From: Candidatus Kapaibacterium sp. | GTDB taxonomy: Bacteria > Bacteroidota > Ignavibacteria > Kapaibacteriales > UBA2268 | Assembly: GCA_938031175.1 (NCBI GenBank) | Contig: CALHGZ010000010.1 | Location: 1-64,000, forward strand | Reading direction: 5' to 3' | DNA length: 64,000 nucleotides | Shown here: positions 54,674 to 63,118 of the stretch, piece after piece | How the letters are laid out: the number at the start of each line of letters is the position of its first letter | Numbering within the stretch: the stretch's first letter is position 1 | Translations under genes and position numbers: made by a program | Notes under the pieces: generated by a model | What the model saw: the letters and a program-made list of their open reading frames with translations, nothing else | The model's database searches: none | What the model was told of the DNA's origin: nothing

Positions 54674-55372
54674 ATGCATTGTCTTTATGTACCAAATCTA
54701 CAAAAGAATCAGTCAATTATTGCCATAGAAGGGGATGAATTACTACACGTTAAAAGTTTAAGAATTAAAAAAGGGGAGAAGATTATATTAACAAACGGCA
54801 AAGGCCTATCCGCTATATCTTTTTTAACAAATCTGAAACCAAAAGAATACACTTTTAATTGCCTAGAATTTGTCGAAAATATGAACGAAAGCAAATATAA
54901 GATTGGATTAGCTCTACCAATTCTTGATAATAAAAGTAGATTTGAATTTGCTTTAGAAAAATCTATTGAGCTTGGGGTAACTGATTTTTATATAGTTCAT
55001 TTTAAATACTCACAAAAAATTAACATTAATCCCGAAAGAGTGATGGCAAAAGTCATATCTGCTTTGAAACAATGCTGTAGATCTAAACTACCGAATATTC
55101 ATTATTCATTGAAATTCGATGATTTGCTGTTACTTGCTTGTAAGTGGGATAATGTTATAATATCTGATTTTAATGGCATTAGACCCAAGCAAATTGTCAA
55201 ATCAGATTCTTTAGTAATTATAGGTCCGGAGGGTGGATTCTCTGATAATGAAATGTCAAAATTTATTGATTTACCTAATGCAATGTTATGGAAAATATCA
55301 TCGAGGATATTGCGTTCAGAGACAGCTGCTATAGTAACATTAAGTTTGGTTGCTAACTCACTTGAAAGCTAA
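54674..55372 (+). CDS. rsmE: 16S rRNA (uracil-1498-N3)-methyltransferase
   Basis: This SPOUT-class enzyme methylates U1498 in 16S rRNA using SAM. The N-terminal PUA-like domain holds GDELLHVKSLRIKKGEKI (about 20-40). The knotted C-terminal domain contains FEFALEKSIELGVTDF near 95, LVIIGPEGGFSDNEMSKF near 180 and ISSRILRSETAAIV near 210, all family hallmarks for cofactor binding. Length of 232 residues is normal. It follows the tRNA gene and could be read through from its promoter. Confidence 0.92.
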   Translation: MHCLYVPNLQKNQSIIAIEGDELLHVKSLRIKKGEKIILTNGKGLSAISFLTNLKPKEYTFNCLEFVENMNESKYKIGLALPILDNKSRFEFALEKSIELGVTDFYIVHFKYSQKININPERVMAKVISALKQCCRSKLPNIHYSLKFDDLLLLACKWDNVIISDFNGIRPKQIVKSDSLVIIGPEGGFSDNEMSKFIDLPNAMLWKISSRILRSETAAIVTLSLVANSLES

Positions 55373-55381
55373 TGGAACTGG

Positions 55382-56335
55382 CTATTCAAAAAAGCTTTTT
55401 AAATGCAAACCTATTTTTAAACCAAATTGATATTGATGCCAATTTGCATCCAACAAAAATGAATTTAACTGATAATTAAAGAATAGTTGCAAAAATAATC
55501 CTTGATCCATTGATTTAAAATCATAGCCTAATCCTAATTCAAGATTATATCTATTAAAATTTATTCCTTTTGGATAACTCTTTGAAAATACAACTGTTGT
55601 ATCAACTCCATTTGAGTATCTTATATCGTCTTTTGCATTTGCAATTTGATAATATTGTATTGCAGTGTTTTTCAAGGGGTATTTATAATTGAAGCCGATG
55701 TAAAAATAATATATAGAAGAGGTTTTGTAACCTAATCCCTCAAAATAAGCCCCATAAATTGGGATAAGCAAGCCCGTCCCAAGGTTAATCAAAATCTCTT
55801 CGAGATAGAAGATACAGGCTTCTTTTAATTCTTTCAATTCTCCGTATTTATTAATGTATTGTTTTGAATTATCAATAGAATTTAAGAAACTATTTGTCCA
55901 GGAAATGCCGGAATTAAATTTTACAACCATTGGTAATCCTGTGGAAATTTCGGCAGATAAACCTAAATTTAAAAAATATGATTCCGGATATTCATCTTCC
56001 TCTGTATAACTAAATGCTTTTTTTATTTTCCTTTCATCATCCTCAAGCCAGAGTCTTCCAAAAAAAGGATTTTTGGTTTCAACTAAATAACTTGATCTTA
56101 AATTTGATGCTAAATTGAAATTATAAGCTAAATCAGTAAAAAAGGAATAATTGAAATTTCCAATGCGATCATTTGGGAATAATCCCGTACTTTTATAAAT
56201 TATAATTTCATCAATTTTGATTTCAAAATCTTCTAAATTGAGATTTTTCAATTTTGAAAAATCATCATCTTCTCCAAACATAGGAATCACAAGAAGTATA
56301 AACCAAATTAATATGAGTAGTCTTTTTACCATCAC
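55382..56335 (-). CDS. Hypothetical exported, barrel-like protein
   Basis: A signal peptide (VKRLLILIWFILLVIPMFG) is followed by 290 residues of alternating hydrophobic/polar strands rich in Tyr and Phe (SIYYFYIGFNYKYPLK, GLFLQLFFNYQL, WHQYQFGLKIGLHL at the end), consistent with an outer-membrane beta-barrel. No family is recognised. Its start overlaps the stop of the T9SS-sorted gene upstream by 4 bases, so they are co-translated and may work together. Confidence 0.55.
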   Translation of the reverse strand: MMVKRLLILIWFILLVIPMFGEDDDFSKLKNLNLEDFEIKIDEIIIYKSTGLFPNDRIGNFNYSFFTDLAYNFNLASNLRSSYLVETKNPFFGRLWLEDDERKIKKAFSYTEEDEYPESYFLNLGLSAEISTGLPMVVKFNSGISWTNSFLNSIDNSKQYINKYGELKELKEACIFYLEEILINLGTGLLIPIYGAYFEGLGYKTSSIYYFYIGFNYKYPLKNTAIQYYQIANAKDDIRYSNGVDTTVVFSKSYPKGINFNRYNLELGLGYDFKSMDQGLFLQLFFNYQLNSFLLDANWHQYQFGLKIGLHLKSFFE

Positions 56336-57033
56336 TTTATAAGCATAATTTTTTTGGAATCTTCCCCTGTTGGAGTTTTGAGAAATAAATAATACAATCC
56401 TGCTGGGATCTGTTTATCTAAATAAATAATTTTATGATTCAATCCAGAAGGACATAAACCTAATTGATATGAATTTGTGTTTTTGCCAGAAATGTCAAAT
56501 AAATAAATTTCACAATTTGAAGCATAATCTATGTTGAAAATAATGTTTAGTTTTTCGTTTGTTGAAATCGGTACTGGATAAATATTATCAATCCAAGCTA
56601 ACCTGACATAATAATCATTGAAATATGGATTTTTTATGGTTATGTTTGATAATAAATTTTCAATTTGTTCTTCGTTTATTTTCAGATTCTGAATTATGAT
56701 TGTACCGAAAGTATCATTACCAGCGAGTGAAATTATTTTGACAGACAAATTTATTTGTGTGGAAATATTTGCATCAATTGATGTTTCAAACATTATAAGA
56801 TTGTTTTTTCTTGATAAATTTGCATAAGTTCCATTTATTTTAACCTCAAGAACATATAGTATTGATGGATTTGTGTTTATTACTTCGCCAGAGATATATA
56901 GAGATTTGTCAGAAGACTTAAAAGAAATTGTAGTATCGATCGTAAATTTTTCACCTATATTTACGGTAACATAGTTGAATTCAGCTTCAGCTAAATACAT
57001 ACAAAAAAGGAGTATTAATAAAATCAATTTCAC
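56332..57033 (-). CDS. Small secreted protein with T9SS type A sorting domain
   Basis: The protein has a signal peptide (KLILLILLFCMYLAEAE) and one beta-rich domain (residues about 20-145). A T9SS type A sorting tail follows (IYPVPISTNEKLNIIFNI, CEIYLFDISGK, IPAGLYYLFL, KKIMLIK). The N-terminal part resembles cohesin-like or anchor-type beta sandwiches (FKSSDKSLYISGEVI), but no family is certain. It should be exposed on the cell surface and is coupled to the barrel-like gene downstream by a 4-base overlap. Confidence 0.7.
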   Translation of the reverse strand: MKLILLILLFCMYLAEAEFNYVTVNIGEKFTIDTTISFKSSDKSLYISGEVINTNPSILYVLEVKINGTYANLSRKNNLIMFETSIDANISTQINLSVKIISLAGNDTFGTIIIQNLKINEEQIENLLSNITIKNPYFNDYYVRLAWIDNIYPVPISTNEKLNIIFNIDYASNCEIYLFDISGKNTNSYQLGLCPSGLNHKIIYLDKQIPAGLYYLFLKTPTGEDSKKIMLIK

Positions 57034-57078
57034 TTTTCACTGAATTTGATTAGATATTAAATTTAAACGAATTTGAAA

Positions 57079-58308
57079 TTAGTTTGTTTCAATATCGTTT
57101 TGTTGTTTTGTGTGCTTTTTAACGTAAATTGAGCCTAAAATAGGGTCAGAAATATTATGAGCATACAATTTTTGTATTGCATCAACTTTAAGGATGGCAC
57201 CAGCTGGAAGCAATAATAATCCGTTTACAGTAATAATATCTTGCGAAAGTATCATACCTTCTCTTAATTCCTGCAATTTTACTGCTCTTTCATTTGGATC
57301 ATAGTCTTCCATTGCAATAGATTTGATATACTGATTTAGTAGTATGACAATTCTTGGATCGTATAATCTTTTCGAGGCATTATTAATTATATTTAATGTT
57401 TTTCTAGGTGTTTGGTCGTTTAGTTCTTTTATTTCTTCATAATCATAGACCACTCTTAGTATTCTTGATAGGATTGGAATCTGCCAAGTTTTTAATCTAT
57501 CAGGGAATCCACTTCCATCGAAGTTTTCATAGAGATGATATAAAATGTTACCAGCTTCACTGAACCTCTCACTGCAGCATAGAATTTCACGTGCAACCAC
57601 AGGAATTTGATAAACAAGATTATTTACAGCTTGGCCATCTTTCAGGACAGGTTTTATAATTAATTCATCAGGCAGAAATATTTTCCCACAGTGGCTATAA
57701 AAGGAGGCTACTTTTAAATTCTGTAGATCTGTTTCAGAGTCAATACCAAGTTTTTGAGCAATCCAATTTGTTGCTTTAGCAATTCTAATAATCATATCTC
57801 CTAAAGCTGGATGTCGAAATTGCTGAAACTTCAATGCTAGTTTTAAATTTGTCATTATTTCAGATTCTAAATTGTCAGATAAATCAATCATTAATTGATT
57901 GTGTTCAGAAAGTTGTTCTTGTAAATTGACAATTTTTAGGGCTGTTTTTATTCGTGCTATTATTTCTTCTATTTGTATAGGTTTATTGAGGTAGTCGTCA
58001 GCACCAAGTTCAAGGGCTTGAATTTTTTTTTCAGGGTCAGTTATAGCGGTTAATAGAATAAAATAGGTTTTTTTTAGATTTTCATTGGCTCGTATTTTAC
58101 AACAAAGTTGAATACCATCAAGTTTGGGCATTCGCAAATCGGAGATTACTATAGGTATTTGTTCATCTTTTATTATGTTCCACGCTTGTAATCCGTCGTT
58201 TGCAGCTTTAAGTTTTAGATTAGGGAAAGCTCTGCGAATAAATTTTTCGAGAGTAATCAGAACTGACTGTTCGTCATCGACAATTAATATGTCTGCAGAA
58301 GTTTTCAT
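57079..58308 (-). CDS. Response regulator with degenerate HD-GYP domain
   Basis: The N-terminal receiver (residues 1-125) is intact: Asp10/Asp11, phospho-acceptor Asp57 in VISDLRMPKLDG and Lys in LNKPIQ. The middle region (about 150-330) has the HD-GYP outline, but the HD motif reads SHCGKIFLPDE (His-Cys, near residue 206) and the HHE of the GYP region reads LYENFDGSGFP (near 264). Metal ligands are therefore missing and cyclic-di-GMP hydrolysis is unlikely. The last 65 residues match the small protein at 50691-51017. The start at ATG 58308 is chosen over GTG 58344, which would overlap motB. It directly follows motB, so it may act on motility. Confidence 0.8.
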   Translation of the reverse strand: MKTSADILIVDDEQSVLITLEKFIRRAFPNLKLKAANDGLQAWNIIKDEQIPIVISDLRMPKLDGIQLCCKIRANENLKKTYFILLTAITDPEKKIQALELGADDYLNKPIQIEEIIARIKTALKIVNLQEQLSEHNQLMIDLSDNLESEIMTNLKLALKFQQFRHPALGDMIIRIAKATNWIAQKLGIDSETDLQNLKVASFYSHCGKIFLPDELIIKPVLKDGQAVNNLVYQIPVVAREILCCSERFSEAGNILYHLYENFDGSGFPDRLKTWQIPILSRILRVVYDYEEIKELNDQTPRKTLNIINNASKRLYDPRIVILLNQYIKSIAMEDYDPNERAVKLQELREGMILSQDIITVNGLLLLPAGAILKVDAIQKLYAHNISDPILGSIYVKKHTKQQNDIETN

Positions 58309-58312
58309 TTTA

Positions 58313-59224
58313 TTAATCGCCTTTGGGGATGAATTCGCTGACACTCATATGGCGGACTAAAATACTAACCCTTCGATTACTAACATCGAATGGATTATCC
58401 TGGGTTCTTAATTTTCTATCACTATAGCCAGTTACTTTAGTTATTTGCCCTTCCCATAAACCGTTTTTCTCTAAAATTCGACGAGCAGAATTAGCTCTGT
58501 CACTCGATAATTCCCAGTTTGAATAAGTTGTTTTGCCTGAATAAGCTCTACTATCAGTATGACCTTCAATTTCTATATAATTTGGCAATTTCCCAAGTTC
58601 ATTAGCAAGTGATTTCAAGATCTCGATAGCTTGTGGTCTTAAATTTGCACTTCCAATTTCAAAAAAGACTGATTCGCCGGATTCAATCAGTTCGATTCTC
58701 AATCCTTCCTGAGTTAATTCTATTTTTATGGAATTTAATAAGTCTTTAAAATTTGGTCTTTGGCTTAATATATTTTCAAAGAGTTTGTTCAATCCGCTAA
58801 GCATCTGATTAACACGTTCAGCAGCTTTAATACTGTCTTCGATGGCTTTTTGGCGTAATTTATCAACAATTGAATCTCTCATTTCGGGTGTAAAGGAAAT
58901 CATAAACTTTTTGCCGTCAAGTTGACCACCTTCGTCGCCTTTACCTCTCTTTGGCTGTAAATCTAAATCAATTGGTACCGTTCTCTCACCAGTAATAAAA
59001 TTAAATGCACCTGGATTGTTAAAATATGAGCTAACCAATTCTTTAACTTGTTCGCTAGAAGCTAAGATCCACATAACAATAAAAAATGCCATCATAGCAG
59101 TAACAAAATCGGCATAAGCAACTTTCCATGCACCACCGTGATGACCGTGTCCGCCGTGGCTACGCTTTTTCTTTATGATTATCGGTTCTTCTTTGTGCTT
59201 TTGTTCCTGTGCTTGATCAGCCAT
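58313..59224 (-). CDS. motB: Flagellar stator protein MotB
   Basis: MotB anchors the proton channel of the flagellar motor to peptidoglycan. A basic, His/Gly-rich N-terminus leads into GAWKVAYADFVTAMMAFFIVMW, where Asp39 is the proton-binding residue. A plug/linker follows, then an OmpA-like domain (about 185-295: YIEIEGHTDSRAYSG, ELSSDRANSARRILE, NRRVSILV). The length of 303 residues is normal. It lies 9 bases after motA. Sodium-driven PomB differs in detail, but ion choice cannot be read safely. Confidence 0.93.
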   Translation of the reverse strand: MADQAQEQKHKEEPIIIKKKRSHGGHGHHGGAWKVAYADFVTAMMAFFIVMWILASSEQVKELVSSYFNNPGAFNFITGERTVPIDLDLQPKRGKGDEGGQLDGKKFMISFTPEMRDSIVDKLRQKAIEDSIKAAERVNQMLSGLNKLFENILSQRPNFKDLLNSIKIELTQEGLRIELIESGESVFFEIGSANLRPQAIEILKSLANELGKLPNYIEIEGHTDSRAYSGKTTYSNWELSSDRANSARRILEKNGLWEGQITKVTGYSDRKLRTQDNPFDVSNRRVSILVRHMSVSEFIPKGD

Positions 59225-59233
59225 TTTTATTTC

Positions 59234-60091
59234 CTAAGATCTTACAGCTTTTATAGAATCTTCGGTCTCTTTGAATGAAGGTCTATTATCAGGATCTATG
59301 GCTCTTCGACCATATTCGACTGCAACAGCAGCAGGTGCTCCTTTTGCAAATGACAACAATGATGCTTTTATTACCAAAAGATATTTAGATTCAATGAATA
59401 GATTGCTTTCCATTTTTCTTGCAAGTGGACCGACAACTCCGTAAGACATCAGAACACCAAAAAAAGTTCCAACAAGAGCAGCAGCAACATTTGCACCAAC
59501 GGTTTCTGCACCTTCACTAATTGAACCCATAGTAATAATTATTCCTAAAACAGCAGCAACAATTCCAAGACCTGGAAAAGCATCAGCAACAGTAGAGATT
59601 GCTGATGGAGGGATACGCTCGGTTTCGTGTATAACCTCGAGGTCAATGTCCATTAATTCTTCAAGGTCATGAGCTGGTACACCACCACTAAGAACAATTT
59701 TTAATGTATCGCAAAGAAATTCTACACCGTGATGGTTAGCAAGAAAGGATGGATATTTTGTGATTATTGAGCTTTCTTGTGGATTTTCAATATGTTGTTC
59801 GAGAGCTATTAATCCCTCTCTTTTTGCAAATTGGAATAGCTCATAAAGTAATTGTAGTAATTCAATGTAAGATTGTTTATTGACAGCGGGTGGTTTTAAT
59901 GTTGCAATTAATCCAGAAATAATTTTTTTCAACATTGGCAGAGGTTGCGAAATTATTAATGAACCAATTGCAGCACCGCCTATTATGATAAATTCGTTGA
60001 TTTGTATTAGTACCAATAGATTGCCGTGATGCATAGTGTACCCGACAATAAGGCTTGCAAAAACCAATACAATACCAATGATTACAAACAT
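59234..60091 (-). CDS. motA: Flagellar stator protein MotA
   Basis: MotA makes the pentameric ring around MotB and transmits torque to the rotor. The 285-residue protein has four membrane helices: two at the N-terminus (residues about 2-20, 32-52), a cytoplasmic domain (about 55-160), and two near the C-terminus. The latter include ISTVADAFPGLGIVAAVLGIIITMG and VGANVAAALVGTFFGVLMSYG, then VGPLARKMESN. These proline-containing blocks are typical of MotA. It starts 14 bases after the TPR lipoprotein stop and heads the motA-motB pair. Confidence 0.93.
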   Translation of the reverse strand: MFVIIGIVLVFASLIVGYTMHHGNLLVLIQINEFIIIGGAAIGSLIISQPLPMLKKIISGLIATLKPPAVNKQSYIELLQLLYELFQFAKREGLIALEQHIENPQESSIITKYPSFLANHHGVEFLCDTLKIVLSGGVPAHDLEELMDIDLEVIHETERIPPSAISTVADAFPGLGIVAAVLGIIITMGSISEGAETVGANVAAALVGTFFGVLMSYGVVGPLARKMESNLFIESKYLLVIKASLLSFAKGAPAAVAVEYGRRAIDPDNRPSFKETEDSIKAVRS

Positions 60092-60105
60092 ATTCTGATC
60101 CTAAT

Positions 60106-61752
60106 TTATTTTATTGATTTCAATCTCATTATGACTGTTTCCCTATTAGGTTCTAATTCAAGGGCTTTTTGCCAAGCTTCGAGAGCTTTCTGTGGCTCAC
60201 CCATTTTTATATATATATCGCCCAAATGTTCAAAAACTTCAGCACTTGCTCCTTCGAATTCAGCAGCTTTGGAAATATATTCATAAGCTGTAATGTAATC
60301 ACCGATTTTGAAATGTATCCAACCGTATGTATCTAAATAAGCTGCGCTTTCCGGGTTGGCTTTTAGGGCGATTTTGCTCATTTGTAAAGCTCTGTCAAGT
60401 TGCTGTTCGCGAAGGCATAGAGAATAAGCATAGTTGTTATTTGCAAGCGGATTGAGCGAATCAATTGATAGTACTTTTTCATAAAAATTATCAGAACTGT
60501 CTACTATACCAAGTTTATCATAGACAATAGCTAATTGTATTAAGGTATTTACATCATTCGGCTTTAATTCTAATGCTTTGTTTAAAACATTTTGTGCCAT
60601 ATTTAACTCTTCTATAAAGCTAAGAGATAAGCCATAATAGTAATAATATCGGAAGTCTGATGGGAACTTAGGTAAATAGGTGGATAGAATTTGGTTTACT
60701 TTGGGAAAATTTTCAGCTCTGAAATAGTAAAGTGCAATTTGTAAAGGTACATCAGGAATTGAATCAGCTAAATTCAAACTTCTTTTAAAAAACTTTTCGA
60801 CATTATTCGTATCTTTGATTTTTTCTGCTAAAAATCCAGATAAAATTGCTATACGCCAATCAAAAAAGTAATATCTATTTGAAAGTTGCAAAAGTTTTGG
60901 AATATAAATTTTTGAAATATCAGTTGTATCGTCCAGGAAAAAATCAATAGTTCTTGAAAATGATATATAGGCATTATCAGGGGATAATTTCTCCAAAATT
61001 ATTTCAATTATTTCTGTTACCTGCTGAAAATCATTTTTTTTGATCAATTGTTTTATAAGCGAGTTACTAATATCTGAGTTTGGGATTAAATTGAATAGCT
61101 TTTTAGTAAAATATAAGAGATTCTCAGCATCATTTTTTTCCTCGTACAATCTGACTAAACGACTTATTACAAAAATATTTTCCTGCTCTTCAGCGATACT
61201 TCTGTAAAGTGTAATGGCAGTATCGGGATTTTTGTTTTCATATAATCTTGCCAGATAGATTCGATTAGTTACATTTGGCTCAATTTCATTTATATATTGA
61301 TAAATTTTGAGTGCCTCTTCATATTTTAGATTATCAAAATAAATATTGGCTAAAAGTTTATAAGGTTCAATAAAATTTTTGTTCAATTCAATAGCGTTTT
61401 CGGCATGTTCTTGGGCAAGTTCAGGATAATTTAACTCATAATAATTTTTTGCAAGCAAATAATGTAGAGAAGCAGATTTATAAAATTTTAAAGCCATTTG
61501 ATATTCAATAATTGCCTGAGCATAATTGCCTTGCTGCTCAAAAACGGAGGCATTAACTATGTAAGGTATAATTTTCTGAGGTAATTCTGCAGTATCAAGC
61601 TGAAAATGATTATTATTAAAAATAAATTCGATATTTGCTAAGTTGTCTTTATTTTTGCTGGTTGTTGTAATTGAACAGGAATTTAGTTCGAAAATTATAA
61701 GGAAGAATATTACAGAAATATATATTTTATTCACTTTTTTCTCATTTTGCAA
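60106..61752 (-). CDS. TPR lipoprotein
   Basis: The N-terminus has a hydrophobic stretch and a lipobox ELNSC (Cys26), so it should be an outer-membrane or periplasmic lipoprotein. The rest is a long array of tetratricopeptide repeats (for example QGNYAQAIIEYQMALKFYKS, YEEALKIYQYINEIEPNVTN, NMAQNVLNKALELKPNDVNT, EPQKALEAWQKALELEPNRE), 548 residues in total. It resembles PilF/BamD-like or general TPR scaffolds, with no catalytic domain. It is 14 bases upstream of motA and may be transcribed with the stator genes. Confidence 0.8.
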   Translation of the reverse strand: MQNEKKVNKIYISVIFFLIIFELNSCSITTTSKNKDNLANIEFIFNNNHFQLDTAELPQKIIPYIVNASVFEQQGNYAQAIIEYQMALKFYKSASLHYLLAKNYYELNYPELAQEHAENAIELNKNFIEPYKLLANIYFDNLKYEEALKIYQYINEIEPNVTNRIYLARLYENKNPDTAITLYRSIAEEQENIFVISRLVRLYEEKNDAENLLYFTKKLFNLIPNSDISNSLIKQLIKKNDFQQVTEIIEIILEKLSPDNAYISFSRTIDFFLDDTTDISKIYIPKLLQLSNRYYFFDWRIAILSGFLAEKIKDTNNVEKFFKRSLNLADSIPDVPLQIALYYFRAENFPKVNQILSTYLPKFPSDFRYYYYYGLSLSFIEELNMAQNVLNKALELKPNDVNTLIQLAIVYDKLGIVDSSDNFYEKVLSIDSLNPLANNNYAYSLCLREQQLDRALQMSKIALKANPESAAYLDTYGWIHFKIGDYITAYEYISKAAEFEGASAEVFEHLGDIYIKMGEPQKALEAWQKALELEPNRETVIMRLKSIK

Positions 61753-61836
61753 TTTTAACGAATGATAAAAATATTTATAACTTCGTTAAAATCAAAACAA
61801 ATTAATGTAGCTTAATTAGAATTGAATATAAAATAA

Positions 61837-62064
61837 CTATTTTGCTAATTCTAATAATTTTTTCCTCAATTTTTTGCTCGGTTTATCAAGAGCTTTAAGA
61901 GCTTTGGTTGTTAATTTAACTCTTATCCACTTTTTCTCTTCAGGGATCCAAATTCTTTTAAATTGTAAATTTGGTAAGAAACGTCTTCTAGTTCTATTAT
62001 TTGCATGTGAAACATTATTTCCTGTTATTACACTTTTATTTGTTAATTGGCATCTTCGAGACAT
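61837..62064 (-). CDS. rpmB: 50S ribosomal protein L28
   Basis: The 75-residue basic protein starts [20 protein letters not shown] and continues [13 protein letters not shown], the family signature of L28. AAGAGG lies five bases upstream of ATG. It is a single gene; L33 (rpmG), often adjacent in other phyla, is not beside it. Confidence 0.96.
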   Translation of the reverse strand: MSRRCQLTNKSVITGNNVSHANNRTRRRFLPNLQFKRIWIPEEKKWIRVKLTTKALKALDKPSKKLRKKLLELAK

Positions 62065-62092
62065 TTTTTCCTCTTGGTTAAATTTAAAAAAA

Positions 62093-62123
62093 CAAAATTA
62101 GTAAAATTTTATTAATAACTCAA
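62093..62123 (-). promoter_or_regulatory. Likely promoter of rpmB
   Basis: On the minus strand TTG (62123-62121) is followed after 20 bases by TAATTTTG (62100-62093), the same spacing as the SRP RNA and tRNA-Arg promoters. The -7 box ends 28 bases before the ATG. Confidence 0.5.
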
Positions 62124-62310
62124 GAGCATTGGAATTAATTGTATAAATTAATGATTAATATTTGGATAAATCATTAAATATTTAATACTGTAAAGGTATA
62201 ATTTTAAAAATTATTAATGACATAAAAAATATTTTTTATAATTTTTCATCATAATAACTAATTGTTGGGTTAATCAAATTAAATCTTTTTAAATTTTTAT
62301 TTGATACTAT

Positions 62311-63111
62311 ATGCAATTAAGAGATATTTTCTCAAGGCTGTGGCAAGATTATACAAGCCAGAATCCATACGTAAAAAGAGTCTATGATTTATTTATAGAA
62401 GAGGGCGAAATTGTTTTAAACGACCATATTGCCTTCCGTACTTTTGACCATCCAGCAATTAATATAGACATACTTGCACGAGTATTTGTAAAAAATGGTT
62501 ATGAAGCAGTTGACAAATATTATTTTCCTGATAAAAAGTTGAACGCAAAGCACTATGAGCATAAAAGTAATCCCGAATTACCAAAAATTTTCATCAGCGA
62601 ACTAATAACATCGGAATTTAGTACATTTCTTCAGCAAACAGTGAATAAAATTGTCAAAGCAATCCCAGAGGATATTATCAATTCAGATGAATTAATTTTT
62701 GCTGGTGCTTGCTGGGGAAATCTTTCATATGAAACATACCGACGGCTTAGAGATGAATCTGAATTTGCTTCATGGTTATATTATTCAGGATTTTGTGCTA
62801 ACCATTTTACAATTAATGTAAATGCCCTTAAGAAATATGATACACTGGAAAAAGTTAATGAATTATTAAAGCAAAATGGTTTTAAAATTAATGATTCTGG
62901 TGGCGAAATCAAAGGTTCACGCTCACAATTACTTGAGCAATCAAGTATTAAAGCAGAAAACATTTTAGTTAAATTTTTAGAAGGGGAATATGCTGTGCCC
63001 GGTTGCTATTATGAATTTGCAAAGCGCTACCCCGATCGTAATGGTAAACTTTTTACAGGTTTTATTGCAACATCAGCAGATAAAATTTTTGAAAGCACTA
63101 ACGTTGGATAA
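62311..63111 (+). CDS. DUF1338 protein (2-oxoadipate dioxygenase/decarboxylase family)
   Basis: Members characterised in Pseudomonas (HglS) convert 2-oxoadipate to 2-hydroxyglutarate in lysine breakdown using Fe(II) and oxygen. The N-terminal block NDHIAFRTFDHPAI carries the first metal His39 and the substrate Arg43. ISELITSEFS near residue 95 and ANHFTINVNAL near 168 hold further likely ligands. Length of 266 residues is short for HglS but usual for bacterial DUF1338. No other lysine-degradation gene is close, so the substrate is uncertain. Confidence 0.7.
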   Translation: MQLRDIFSRLWQDYTSQNPYVKRVYDLFIEEGEIVLNDHIAFRTFDHPAINIDILARVFVKNGYEAVDKYYFPDKKLNAKHYEHKSNPELPKIFISELITSEFSTFLQQTVNKIVKAIPEDIINSDELIFAGACWGNLSYETYRRLRDESEFASWLYYSGFCANHFTINVNALKKYDTLEKVNELLKQNGFKINDSGGEIKGSRSQLLEQSSIKAENILVKFLEGEYAVPGCYYEFAKRYPDRNGKLFTGFIATSADKIFESTNVG

Positions 63112-63118
63112 CTAAATT

